Positions 35,467-48,628 of a stretch of 64,000 nt of DNA are shown piece by piece. The position numbers and the translations under genes are program-made. The stretch lies in NCBI GenBank assembly GCA_008933995.1, contig WARS01000008.1:14967648-15031647 (forward strand), read 5' to 3'. Source of the DNA: Datnioides undecimradiatus. Taxonomy: Eukaryota; Chordata; Actinopteri; Lobotiformes; Datnioididae. Position 1 is the stretch's first letter. Each line of letters opens with the position of its first letter. Below the pieces are notes generated by a model. The model saw only the letters and a list, made by a program, of their open reading frames with translations, was not told where the DNA came from and did not search any database.

Positions 35467-38400
35467 GGCTACTAAAGATGAAATTCTTGAGGAATATTAA
35501 TTCACCCAGCGCCTCTGTGACATCAAATTAAGCACTGCTACCAAATAAAACGGTAAAAACGACAACAAAACCGTTTATTGATAAAACATTATGTCCATTA
35601 TATTAAATGGGAATAACAAACTACAATCCCGGGACAGCTGACCCCACTGCCGGTTCTTTCTCAGATAAAAAAAAATAAAAATAATTGCCGGGGCTTAGAA
35701 ACTGACAATATAAGAAGCGCTACGACAACGCTGGCGTCAAATTACCAGAAATAAACAGAAGAACGAGCCCAGATCAAGCGCTGGTGCGACTAATTCACAG
35801 AATCATACTGCTATAGGAAGTTCATTTTCATTTCCAAAGGCATTATAAGCAGGTACAGACCAAAAGGTCTCAGGGCGTGATTGGCCGGACCACCGATCAA
35901 TCAGGGTAATGAAGAGCGTGATGTGGCGCTGAGCAAACTGGGAAATGAAGTAACAACAAAGCGCGCGGAGATCACAGCGGAGGCGAGCTGCGATTCGTGT
36001 CCGTGCGCCAAAGGCCAAACCAGAGCAAATAAGTCATGGCCGCTGTGAATCTGTCCGAATCTCAGTGCTTCCTGCGAACACACTTGAGGATTATCAGCGC
36101 CTGATTGTTTTGAAAGAGCAGCTCCAACACTCCACCGACCAATGGAGCGACTCTGGGGTCACAGATCGGGCGCCGCTTTGCTGCAGTCCAGCCAAAAGCA
36201 ACTGAGCTAACCTAGGAGTCCACAGCAGGCCTACGCCGAATGCTAATGCCACAGCATGCTAAAATGCTGACGATGACGACGCTTCAACCTGTGGGAAACA
36301 GTTACAAATCACAATCAGTACCCCAATATAAGGCAACGATCGAACGGCCTCTCAAGATTCCACAGTCTAAGACCTATCCAAGCAGTTATCACAACAACAA
36401 GTAGAGGAAAGTTACAAAAACAAAGTGCTGGTGGAGGTTACAACTGTAGGAGGCAAGAATTTAGAAACAGTGAGGTCGTGCAGGACCGCGACTACAGCCC
36501 TGCCCCCTCCCGCTCCCCCACCTTATTTTGGTTTTGTTTTTCTGTGTTTTCGTCCCACGTCGAGGTCTAAATTCACATTCGACGCCTGCCAGCAATAAAA
36601 TCCTGGCACCAAAATTTGGATTCTTCTTTTTTTAATATATTTCATTATCTTATTTGGCCTAAAGGTGGTCACAATCTAATATATTCAGTCCAGAAGTGTT
36701 AGAAATAGCCTGATAAATATGCAGCAAGTTGTAATTAGAGTTTTAACCTCCTTTAAGTCCCTAAAACACCCAAATTCCAAACTTCCCGACATAATCTTAA
36801 TGCAATTTATATTTATATTTATATTTAATGTACAGAGCTGGAAGACAGATAAAGAAACTATGACAAAGATGAAAAACCCTATTTCAAGCTAATTAATTAT
36901 TCCAATGTTCTTCAACATCTTCTCTCACTTGCGCGGTGATGCATGCGGGGTACTTTGCAGTTATTCTACAGCCTCCTGCAGTAACGTTCTCGAGCTGATA
37001 CCCCACTGACAGAGCACCGCCTCCGTTTTAAGCCTTAATCTATCAAAGAAAAACAAGCGCTGTTCGTTTTTCATCCCAGTCAATAAGCTCGATAGACGCC
37101 GGCGAGCGTCTCAACCGTCGGAGCAGAGGAACGGTGTTGTTCACACGGCCACCGATGACTGTGACTTGCTTCCTAAAATGAATTCGTATCGAGTGTTTTC
37201 CTTTAAAATGACTCTGTCGCACACGTTTTAATACATTGCCTAAACAGAAGCAGTGTCAAAGCAAACAGCAAACAGGAATATCTCAACATTTTGGGTCTTT
37301 CTAATAGTTTTTACCTAAGGTTAAGACTAAAATCCAAGATCTTGCGTACTCTTGCTGTATCATCGACTACTTACAGGAAAAATAAATAAATGACTCTTTT
37401 ATGTCAAAAGACAAAGTACTTGTGCCACACATTAATATGTTTTTTACTATTTACTTCCCAATAACCAAATACACAATACATATAGCGAACACAAATACCC
37501 GGGTCCCCTCAAACGACACCCAAAGAGGCGTCGATTTAAAGGAAATAACCAAGTCCTGGAGCGTCACCACCAACTTCTCAATCCGCCAGCTGATGACTTG
37601 ATGCTTCCAACTGTGTACAGCAGACAAAACTGCTTTACCTTGTTATTTTATTACCATGTGCATGCTCTTAGCAGAAGCTGTCGCTGTCGGAACAGCACAG
37701 TCACAGCAGTAAAGCAGCTTATTGCAGTCAGGTCAAATATAAATGTCCCTGCTGCAGGTAGTCCAGCGGACGGCGTGCAAGAACAGTACTCTGTGAGGTT
37801 TTGAGGCTAACTTGAAAATGTCAGTTGCTGTGATTTAAGTCCTGCGTCATTTGATGCACTCTCTTATTTTGCTGAATTCAGTGGGAGTCAAGTGGAATTT
37901 CATGTTGTTTATCTAAATCTGTGGAAGGGATTTGAGTTTCTGTGTAAATGTGGCAGCAGAGCTCGGTGGGACTTACAAAAGAAAAGAGAAATACAATGGC
38001 ACACAAAGTTCGACTTGAGGTTTTCCGATGTTATGTATGCATGCGTTAAAAAGCAAACAAAACTGACTTTAAAGAAAGAAAAGCTTTAAAACACTGATGA
38101 ACCAAATCATTTTGAAATAACACAAACGCACACATTTTGGAAACTTAACGTACACGATCTTCATAAATGCATTTCCTCTTTCTATTTGCCACATTAATTG
38201 CATTAATAATGCATCAATAAATTCAATATGCAATTTCCTATATGCAACTGAAATCATATGCTGCTTTCATTGATTTTGCTTAATTCTTTACTAGGTTTCG
38301 AAACTTGCACGTCTGCACGAGAGCAAAATCTTTGCAGGGCACCCAACTGCCACCACTGCACATCAACAAACGGGACGCAGTCACAATTATTTTGTGACAT

Positions 38401-39904
38401 TGATCCTCCTGCACGGTCTCTCTCTCTCTCTCTCGTTCCAATGGCTGCGGGGCGATTTTAAAAAGCCTCCCTTTGTTCAATCGATATGAAAAATAATTTC
38501 GTTGTAACACAAATTGTGCAGCGTTGTCTCCAGACTGCGTATTCATTAAGCGAAATCATTTGGGACTTGCCCTTGTGCTTTCCGTCTTCACCGTTAATAA
38601 ATTATTTCCCACTGTGGGCGGGCGCCCACTGTCTGGTGAAAAGCTGATATAGCAAACTGCAGATAGAAATAGCACCTCCTGTGTATATGTTTGTGTTCTT
38701 CATCCGGATTGGTTACTGTGACCTCAAACATTGCTTCATCCCGGTGTGCACGTATCCACACGCATCACGCGAACACAAGGACGGCCCCTCCCAGATCTCC
38801 CGGATCGCAATGAAACCTACTGGTTATATTGCACATTATCAGTATGTCACAGTAACATCACAGTGTGACACAGTGTGGGCAGATAATTGGCCAAGTCAGA
38901 AAGCTTAACATATCTACAGCAACACCTATTATCAGCTGTCAGCTTGTTACCCAAATATCCAATTATGCTTTGTCATGTTATGTTGTGTGGGAACAAAAAA
39001 CGCGAGACTGCTCCCACGCCAACACGCTTGTGGTTGACAGACATCGCCCTCTGACACGGCCCTCCATTTACTCTGCCATCACACAAGCCACACTGAAACA
39101 AGATGAATGCAGCACGTGCGGTTAAGACTGTTAAAATCTTGGCACTCCTGCTCCCCTTAGTGTCAGGCCTGCATTTTGGTGACAGCACAGGGTGCACTTG
39201 CGGGACGCAAAATGGATAAATCAAGGTTACCCGTGACAGTTACAGGAAAATATATTGTTTCAGTCATTACTGATCATTGTCAGAGAATTGGGCTTAAAAC
39301 ATTTTCTTTTACATTTAGAATAAATCAAGTGTTTACTTCCCCCCACAAAAGGACAGATGCTATCACGATCGTGTCATTAAAGCCTCGATCTGACTACAGC
39401 GCGTGCCCCCATCGGCGGAAATTGTTGGTTAAGCTCTGTTTTTGTTTTGAATTCAATGGGGTGCAGCTTTCATGTAGCCCAGGCAAGCAGCGAGGAGCGA
39501 GTGTGTTCGCGGGCCCCGGACCTTGAAAGCAAACCAAACAGCTCGTGCGTGCCAGTAAGCGTTGGCTGTCAAAAAGTGTTGATTCCACGGAAAGCCCCTC
39601 TCAGATGAAAAATTCATTAATTCGGTTGCTACAATGAAGATATTACATAACCGCGTGTCCTGACATCCTCTCGTGAGACCTTCTGTCGTTCGTTGGAGGA
39701 AGTGTGTCGCTGTAATTCTTCACTCAGCCAAGAACAGTGATTGCAGATTGGTGGGGGCTTAACCCATTATTTGCCAAACAAACCATTCAATCATCACACG
39801 CAGCTTCTAGACATACACTAACACACTGGTTGACACTGGCAGGAAGTTGCCCTCTGTTGTTTTTAAAGAGAACGTGCACTCTTTGGTTGCCTTCCAGTTA
39901 AAAA

Positions 39905-40480
39905 CCATGATGCTGTGCACTTCCACCCCTCCGGGATGCCTTTACAACGGAGAAAACATGATGTCATGCCCTCTAGGGCGTTGTGTCTCAACCCTGGTCC
40001 TTGAGACCCTATGCCTGCATGTTTTAGATGTTTCCAACATACCTGATTCAAATAACCAGCTCTTTATCAGTCTCTGCAAAAGCCCGATAACAATGAATTC
40101 ATTTGAATCAGGTGGGTTTCAGCAGGAAAGCATCTAAAACATGTGGGGCAGTTGGAAAGACTGCTCCAGGGCGACCTTACAGTGCAGAAAATGCAATGCA
40201 GTGTCCTTCTGGGTGCCTTTCCAGTGCAGAAGACTTGATGAAGCACCCTCCAGGGTTCCTCCCTCGTGGAAAGCAAAAGTGTGCTCCAGGTTGCACCTTC
40301 AGAGGTGAAAATGAAACGCAGTGGTTCCAGCAGAGGAAACTGCACTAATGCTCGGCCTTCCAGTGGAGAAAACATGATGATGATCACTGCAGAGCGGCAT
40401 TCCAGTGGAGAAAACACAATGCATATCCCTTAAGGGTGCAGGATGTGATGAAACGGAATAATGGGTTGCCTTAACGTGGA
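39905..40480 (+). repeat. Degenerate minisatellite, period about 42 bp, interrupted by a MITE
   Basis: The unit is roughly CTCCAGGG-TGCCTTCCAGTGGAGAAAACATGATGCA with heavy drift. Units can be followed from about 39925, past a transposon insertion at 39979-40163, to about 40480. The 42-bp period keeps one minus-strand frame partly open, producing a 14-residue peptide repeat (LHxxFCTGxAPxxx), so the ORFs at 40067-40417 and 40299-40499 are repeat artefacts. Confidence 0.7.
39979..40163. mobile_element. Palindromic hAT-type MITE inserted in the minisatellite
   Basis: The left arm contains GCATGTTTTAGATGTTTCC and ACCTGATTCAAAT. The right arm contains their complements, ATTTGAATCAGGTGGG and CATCTAAAACATG. 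The outer end TTGTGTCTCAACCCTGGTCC resembles the CAGTGGTTCTCAAACTGGTCC end of a MITE common in fish. The right outer end is shortened. Flanking octamers CTCTAGGG (39971-39978) and CTCCAGGG (40164-40171) match at 7 of 8 bases, consistent with an 8-bp hAT target duplication. Confidence 0.75.
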
Positions 40481-40499
40481 AAAACACATATAGTGCCAC

Positions 40500-43400
40500 G
40501 AAGGCTGCTTAAAAAGGGGTTTGGAACAGCGTCAGTACGAGACGGCGGCTGCTCAAACGTTTCTTTTACATGTTTTCTTGGTTTTGTCCGACGTCATTGT
40601 TCCAGTCTAGGCCTCTCTCTTTCAGTCCCTGCTCACTTTGGCATTTTTCTCGTCTCTCATGCGGCGCCGGCTCCCATCGCCATAGGTGGTCCGGTCATGT
40701 CATTCATAATAAATGACCCCGGGTTTACTTCCCCCTTAACCTGCGTGACTTCCACTCTATTTATATCTGAACTGTCATTTCAAAATCATTCACACACACT
40801 TTACTGTATAACCGCCACTTCAAAATGCCACCTTAACTACAGATGTGCTGGCTGCTCGTCAGGATCGGTTGACACACTGTGCATTCAAGTGGCATAGCTC
40901 AACAAAGACCAATATTCAGCAGGTCTGCAGCTGCGTTCCTAAGCGGTTACAGTAAAATCAACACGCCGCATGTATTCAATCTGTAATCACACCTCAGAGC
41001 ACTCATTCAGTATGTACAACTGCTATCTGTGGCCTTTTCATAGTCTCCATAATCACTGCATGAGTTTGACTTGTGAGAGTCTGAAGAACAGAAAGGAGAC
41101 ACTTTGAATCTCTTGAACTAATCACAGATGGGTATCATAAGCCCTTGAATCATCAGCGACGTCGCTCGCCTTTATTTAATTAATACGCTTTGTTTGGCAG
41201 CACAGTAACACCCCGCCCCTTCTCCATTTTAGCATTTGGCACTTTAAAAAATAGTCAGAGTGACAGATCAGTGGAACAAGAACAAAAGACTAGAAAAATA
41301 CCTCCAATTCCTGGCGTCTCTACGCGTTTTTGTCTGTTCACTCGATAAGAAACGGCAAAATTAGACCAAACAGCAAACGCCAGGGCCTAAAGAATGTAAC
41401 AGGAATACACTGATTACTTGTAGTGTCTTTATTGTTATCGCACACTAAGCTGATATTGGATACTCCCTCTCTTCCACAAAGTTGACTCTTCATTAGTGCA
41501 ATGGATACCAATAAAACCATAAAACAGACGGTTTAAAGTAACAGCAAAGAAGACTGTGAACTCTCCAACTGATTGATGATCATAAATAACAATAATGCAT
41601 CTCACCATCAGCATGCATGTAGTGATAATATAACTTTCCAATATGTCATATAACAGTTTCTCAATATCTAATATTATCTTTCTTGGTTTTGCTAGGGGAT
41701 AATTCCAATGTGTTTGCACACCGAAATGACGAAACATGGTCCGGCAGTGACTTTCAAACCAACTTGAGAGAGCATGTGTTCTTTGCAGGCACCCAGAGAG
41801 CAAGTGGGAAATCTTTATTGACCGTTTTGTCCAAAGCATCCCTTAAATGTTGCGTTCAGGTACCTCAAAGAAAGAGATGCAAGCATAAGTTTGATGTTTT
41901 AGCACGTACGGTTGTTGGTCGAGTGTTTGATTCTTGTTCTAAACCATGTTTTGGCAGAGTGTTCATTTACGGTAAAAGGCAGACAGAATAGATTCACTGT
42001 ACATGTTTAGTTGAGGCAGATTAACACAAATCTACAGTGGTGTTCATGCAGATACGTGTGTTCCTCTGTTGCCGAGTGTCTCTGCACGCGCCGGAGTTTT
42101 GCAGGTGTTGAAACATTTATCCCCCCCCCCCCCTTTTGTTTCTTTGGAAAACAACACACAAACATTCATGACCTCACATACATGAGCCGGCACGTACGTA
42201 CACACGCTCATGCACAGGCCCGACCTACATGACAGTTGTAAGTACGACACATTGTGTTTACAGCTGTAAGGAATGGACTTATTAATTATTCATGATGAGA
42301 AGGGCTTGTTGTGTTGAATCGCGCAACTGCTTAACTGGACTTGAAAGAGCATTCAGAGGACAAAACGCCTTGAAGGATGACTCGTTAACTATTTGTGTAT
42401 GTATTGCAATGAGTGGTATAGCCATTTTTAAAAAATATGTACATCCTGTCTTTTATTTGAAGTTAAAAACACGACTATAGCCCGTGGAGGGTTGGATGTA
42501 GCTCCCAGTGGGAGTTAATAGGTCCAAAGCACAAACTGTAAATAGGGGACAAACTCTATAAATTAGCTCGACTGCCTCACGGGCAACGAAGATGAAGGGA
42601 AATGAATCAAACCATTGTCGATAGATGTACTTACTAATCAATGTTTGCAGCTTTTTTCAAGTTGGAACCTAAAATTCTTCATGTGCAGCAGTTAAAAGTT
42701 TCATTTTTATGCATTTTAACAGTTTGAAATAGTATCGTGTATCATGAGACCTGGAAACAGTGTTCCAGGGGGGCGGCCATTAACTTGAATGAACAGTTCC
42801 TCACTGGGCGCCCATACTGCTGCTGCTCAGGGTTTATTATATATGAGCACATGGTGTAATGTGGCTGGCTGTCCACATGCGTCATGCAATGACATGTATG
42901 TAATGTGTTAACACGGTTCTCTGTGGCTTTTAATTTCAGGACGTGTCTAAAGGCTACTTATGTACCTAAGGGTTTGGAAATTCATTTGCTCCAGTGGATT
43001 AAGTCGTAGAAACACTTTTTGATTTAATGCAACCCAGAAACCATCACCAGCCACTAACCACAACCAAAATTGAATACTCTACCTTGCACGAATGTTGCAT
43101 TTGTTGCATAGTTCCACAGTGCTTTGCTGATTTCTGTTTTCTGACGTTACAGTCTTGCAGTTTTTTTTGATTTTACAGCAGCGTTAAATACAAAATATAA
43201 TGCAAACCCTCTTAGAAAAGCTATCTGGAGCCTGGTTGTCCCGCGCGGAGTCAGAAACACAGCGAGTCTGTCGTGAGAACGCCTCTCAAAGCATAGTCCT
43301 CTCCTGTCCTGCTAAACATAGAGATTGTCACATGTTCCACACACGCTAACGCTAATGCATTAACCATGTTCTTTGTATCTGAAGGTAATTCCTGCATATT

Positions 43401-45180
43401 TAATCCTAAAATAGCCGTCGTATAAAAGCGTTTCCACCGAAAATCCATCTTTGGTGGCAGACTCCTGAGCGCATTTGTATGTTAGAGAGTAAGTGTGAGT
43501 GAGTGTTAGGGGATGAGCGAGTGTGTGTGTGTGTCAAAGCTCTGAAACTGCTTAGCCATGGGATGGGAGTGGAGGGTCGTCATCCAGCACAATTTCCTAT
43601 AGATTTTTATTAAATCATCTGTGTCTTCATATTAATATTGTTACAGATGTGTTGTAACACCGCGTTTTGTTTTAGTTATAGAGCCAACAGGGTCACATAC
43701 GCTTAATCTGAACTGAAAATCCATTTAACAGAAGCTCTTTGAACTGTGAGGACGTCAAAACTCCAGCAACACTTTGAAAGTTTATTTACAATAAACTAAT
43801 GCCATTACTCTTTAAATCAAATTCTTCAAATAATAGAAATACGTCACAATATGGATGATACATACTCACAAAATGCCTTTTCATATAGGCTTTAAATAGT
43901 AGGTACTGAGCAAAGTAAGTAGTGAAAACAATGTTTTCCATACGTCAAAGTCGAAACATCTCAAACCAATTTTCCATCCTAACCCAAACGTCCAGTTCTT
44001 CGCTCAGTATGAAGTCATTTTTGATTTTCAGGCTGTTTGTGAATTAGTTCAAGCAGCTTCCTTCTGTTTCTCCATTGATTGGTCCATCAGGCAGCCAATG
44101 AATGAGCTCCGTTGTCATAATTTTTACGGTTCAAACATGAAATAATCAGATTTCTTCCAAAATCAAACTTTTATTGAAATGGTCCATTACCTGTATATCT
44201 TTTTCTAGTTTAGAGTAATAATTAGTATTAGTATATGGTTTAACTAGTACAATCAGTATATTTCCTTTAAGAATTACAACTATAAATACCCTCATACCAC
44301 CCACATGGACTGTATGTACATTGCATATATAGACAGCCCCAAATAACGCTGTCTGTTTGGGCTTGTAGTTGAATCCAATGTAATGAGACCTTACAGGCTG
44401 TAATGTAGAATTATACTCAAGTCAGCCTCTGCCATATCAGACGAAATTAGCCCTCTCGTTCATGCATGCAGCCCCACTTTATCCATTCTCTGTCAAAACA
44501 AGGCTCAAAGGGTTGCTCCGTAGTCCTTCATTAGACAACTGTGTACACACACGCGCGCGCACAGACAGGGGGGCGCGCGCACACACAAGTTTTTACTGCT
44601 GCAGGGAGCTTGATTATAGCCATTACCAGTGTGACAGCAGTGCCACAGTTAATGATATCTGTGTTGGAGGAGAGCTTTGTGGTGAGTTATTAATACTACG
44701 ATGCTTCGTCTTTTATGGCCTTATCAATAAATGCTGTTCCGCCCAGTCGATACAGATGCGTCACACCGATGACTTTTCACCCGCAACGCAAATCGACCCA
44801 CCGTGATATGTGTGCGTGCACGCGCGTGTGCGGCAGACTGTAGAAAGCATGTTAGTACATATTGTCCTTTGCGACACAACATGCACATTCTTCTTTTAAA
44901 GCTGGCTCGGTGGAATCTGAACTGCACGAGTCTCCCCCCGCTTTCTGCTTCACATGCAGCTATGTTTTAGCAAATCTGTCCATCATGTTGCAGACCGACT
45001 TCCTGTTTCAAGTTATACATACTGTGATAATAATGATAGCCCTAATAATAAATAAGACAGGGTAGCATTTAAGAAATCTAGCTGCTGCAGGGTGCTGAGC
45101 GCAAGTGAGTAAAAACTAGATTTAGCTTGTCACTGTTTTATGCTTCTGCCTGCCAATCAAGTTGAAAGTCGTTGTACAGC
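40500..45180. other. Intergenic stretch, no gene recognised
   Basis: It contains a poly-C run at 42121-42133, and alternating purine-pyrimidine DNA at 44541-44588 and 44811-44831. The largest open frames (41435-41839 minus, 41683-41991 plus) overlap on opposite strands and have no recognisable domain. The remainder is AT-rich. Confidence 0.55.
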
Positions 45181-45189
45181 CTCCCAAAA

Positions 45190-45565
45190 GAAAGTGTTTC
45201 GTGAAGTCACTGTGAATTTAATCCTTGATGCCAGATGAACATTTGTGCCAAATTTGAAAGAATTCCCTTCAGACATGCCTGAGATCTTGTGTTCACGAGG
45301 CGATTAATGTGCTTTGTGAGGTCACAGCGACTTTGACCTTTGACCACCAAAATCCAATCAGTTCATCCTCGGGTCCAAATGAATAATACTACCAAATCAC
45401 CGTAAATTCCCTCAGGGTGTTCCTAAGATGTCACATTAACATTCGGCCTCCAAAATCGAATCCAAATGGACACAAATGGCCAAAATTTGATGGGGTTATC
45501 ATGTTCATAAGGCCAAAAATGTGTTTTGTGAGGTCCAAGCTTTGCCTTGAAGAAACAGCCTGCAG
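45190..45565 (+). repeat. Dispersed fish repeat, copy 1
   Basis: This contains the signature order TTTGTGAGGTCACAG, GACCTTTGACCACCAAAATC, CAGTTCATCCTCGGGTCCAA, and GTGCCAAATTTGAAAGAATTC with GTTCCTGAG-like ends. The cassette occurs about twice within the copy. I recognise it from many fish genomes. The class is uncertain and it has no coding capacity. Confidence 0.65.
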
Positions 45566-46239
45566 GCGTTCCTGAGGTACGTCACTCACAAGACAGGGAC
45601 GTATGCACAGATGAGCCTATGCCACTGCTGTTAAGTAAAAGAGTGGGGCAACCAATCACAATAAGCAACACACTGTGCAAATGTGAGAGCAGATGTGCAA
45701 AAGTCAGACATGCGAGTCCAGGGATGAGTCAACACCACAGCAGGTGAAAAGGTCAGAAAAGGTCAGAGTGGATGAATGTAAAGTTTCCATGTGTGTACGT
45801 TTCACAGGTGAACGAGGGGACAGAGTAACCTTTAAGGAAGACAAGTGAGAAAAAGGTAAAAAGCTAATGAATGAGGAATCAAAACATGCTAAAAAACAAG
45901 AGAAACCAGAATTACCTCTTCGTGGGTGTTTGTCGAGATGCACTTTACATCCAGACTCATGCACTGATTGGCCACTTTACTAGAAACGCAAACGGACGCA
46001 GTCCAATTACAACTGCTATGCCATGAATTATGTGTATACTTTAAATAAGCACTGTCAGGTAGGCATTAATCTGACTACATCTTGATTATTGGGTTGTAGT
46101 CTGCAGTGGTGATGAACTAAATTGAACTGAGAGATGTTTTTGTTAACAATATTTAAATAAATGAGAGGGATAGAAATAAATACCTTTCAATACAATCCAA
46201 TCTAGAACAACAACAACACCCAATATGACCTAATTCAGT

Positions 46240-46440
46240 AGTTCTTTCTTGAGTTACGGCTAAAAACGTGTTTTGCGAGGTCACAGTGACCACTGATCAC
46301 CGTATACTAATCAGCTCATTTTGAAGTCCAAGTGGATGTTTGCATCAAATTCGAAGATATTCCTTTACGGCGGTTATGAAAACGAGATTGAGGAGCGAAT
46401 AACCCGGCGAACACGAATGCAGAAAACGGGGGGGGGGGAG
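46240..46440 (+). repeat. Dispersed fish repeat, copy 2
   Basis: This is the same cassette as 45190-45565: GCGAGGTCACAGTGACC, TAATCAGCTCATTTTGAAGT, then GTTTGCATCAAATTCGAAG, ending in a degraded tail with poly-G (46429-46438). Confidence 0.65.
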
Positions 46441-47794
46441 AAAATAAAAAACGTAGAAGACAAATGCAACCATGACTCGGGCGCAACTGTGGTGGCTAAC
46501 ATGGATTAGATGGGCTAAACCACTGAACCATGAGGGATTCATTCCCCACTAAGCAGTAATCCAGACCCACCTGTCCGTCAGCGCTGGCACTGGATTCATC
46601 ACAGCAGAACTCGTATTCTCCCTCTCTGTCTCTCTTTCTGTTGGGAGGAGGTTGGACCTTGAATACCCGCCTCCCCAGTTAAGATAAAGGCAAGGACCAA
46701 ATTGCATCACACACTCCTCTTGTCCAGGAGAGGACCACCCATGCTCATTCCACACATGTCGCCTTTATCTATCATCTGGCCATCTGATTTAGCCAAAAAG
46801 ACATACTGATGCTGCTTCCCTCCTCTCTGAACTCTGTGTACCAAGGGCCCCGCTCTGGACCTCGGTTCCCGGCCATAAGCCTGCACCTCAGTTGTATATT
46901 ATCTGCTTCGCCCTGCCCGTGGAAGTCTCCGCGGCTGCTGCTTTGATCCTGCGCTCGACTCCATCCATCAAAATATTTCATTAAATATTTTCTCGCTCTG
47001 TAAGCAGAGCAAAACATGGTCCTCTTTAAGCACTTCCGGCAAATACTGTCTCTCTACAACCCTGTAAAAAAGATCATTGGCGGATATACATTTACTGTTT
47101 CGATTAGTTGCTAAATGTTTTGGCTGCCATTGAACCTGCGAGCTAAATCATCTTTGCTGCCTTTCAGCTCTCTTAGTGGATTATGCCGCTAGAGCAGTTC
47201 GGTAAGTTTCAAAGGATGTTTTTATTACTATTTTTTTATTTTTTTGGGGAAACTCTCAAGGTCACAACAAGGATTTATTGTAACCGTTGTGAATCCGAGC
47301 CGACAACAGCAGCTGTCCTCCGCGAGGACGCAGGCTGCACACTGTGAAAAGCCACCTCTGAGCCCACGGGGGGGGGGTGAGTTTACAGTCCGATATTCAA
47401 AAGAACGACGTTTAGTGGAATACTCCTTGAAAGCACAGATCTCCGAGAGCAAGGTTTCAAACCAAAGCCACATATGCCCCCCTGATTTTTCAATTTCCCT
47501 GTCCTGCCGCCGCCCTGTCTCTCACCCCACTTAATTTTTCCTGGTTCTGTAGGTGTTGAATATTGTATTGTACAAGATAAGATTGTTTCCTGCTTTTCCC
47601 CTAGTGCTTATTGTGTACAGCATGTGCATGTGTTTATACGTGCATTTCTATCTGCACGCGGGATTGTTCATGTTTTCCCTCCCCGCAGCTTATGCCGATA
47701 TAAATATCTCAGCTAATTAATAACTGCGAAGACCTCGGAATCTCATATGGGATTTCCACTGGGCTCATTCACTCTCATTCAATTTTCACCTTCC

Positions 47795-47995
47795 AGCACA
47801 GAGGGAGAGACAGAAGAGAGGAGAGCATGGGAGGGGGAGAGCGAGTGGAAGAGGGAGACAAAGAGGAGTTGGTAGAGAACGGCGAGGCAAGAGAGCAGAG
47901 TGAAATAACAAGGGAGGGAAGAGGAGATTAGCGAGGAACTAGCGCAGGGTGAAGTAGAGGAGAGAGGGCGCAAGGAAAGAGAAAATTAGGAGGAA
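47795..47995. repeat. Polypurine tract
   Basis: About 200 bp of A/G-rich plus strand. Confidence 0.75.
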
Positions 47996-48592
47996 GCACA
48001 ATCAGGAGGGTGAATAAGAATCAAAGGAGCGAATGTGTGTAGGGAGGGCAGCGATGCAGCTGTACTGCAGACAGCAGTGTTGCAGCGTTTATGAAGTAAA
48101 AACAGCGGCAGATATAACCCCCAGTTCAGCTCATCAGAGTAATCGCTGCCTAAGTCTGAGATGACGACTGGGAGGAAACTGTAAAGCTGATATCAGCTGG
48201 GGGCTTCAAAGAGACTGCAGAACTACTGAGTGTGAAGAGACCAAGGTCCAACACGCTGAAAAGAGGAAGCCTTCAATTAGCGCCGCGTTCTGGTGGAGAT
48301 TGGTCCATGACGGCAGAAGGACCGTCTTTACGTCCCGTGCATCTGTCTTTGCTTGCGTGCACCTGTGTTTATATGTTCGAGTGTTTAAATGTACAGCACA
48401 GGCTCTCCGTTCCTGTGCACGAGTGTGTACGTGTGCGCTGTGAGTGTCAGATGCTAGTGCCCACCCCGAGCTCTGTACTGTATCTATATAGCCGTTAACA
48501 GTTAACATGGCAGAAATGTCACTGAGCTTTCAGAGATCTTCGCTGCACCGAACAGACAGCCCTGGGCGCAGAGTCCTCCTAAGCAGCCTGGC

Positions 48593-48596
<4 letters not shown>

Positions 48597-48624
<28 letters not shown>
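48597..48624. repeat. (CA)n microsatellite
   Basis: Pure CA run. Confidence 0.95.

Positions 48625-48628
<4 letters not shown>

Larger units (their letters stand above)
30000..39900. other. Intergenic stretch, no gene recognised
   Basis: It contains (TG)n with CG extensions at 32847-32876, a poly-C run near 33376-33386, a perfect CRE palindrome at 33554-33565, a purine tract at 34925-35220, and an inverted CA/TG pair at 35301-35335 and 35427-35456. The short ORFs here show no recognisable domain. The stretch 35900-39900 is AT-rich and unremarkable. Confidence 0.55.

Noticed and set aside
40067..40417. Apparent 14-residue protein repeat (minus strand)
   Set aside because: It follows the 42-bp DNA period of a minisatellite and runs into a MITE, so it is not a gene.
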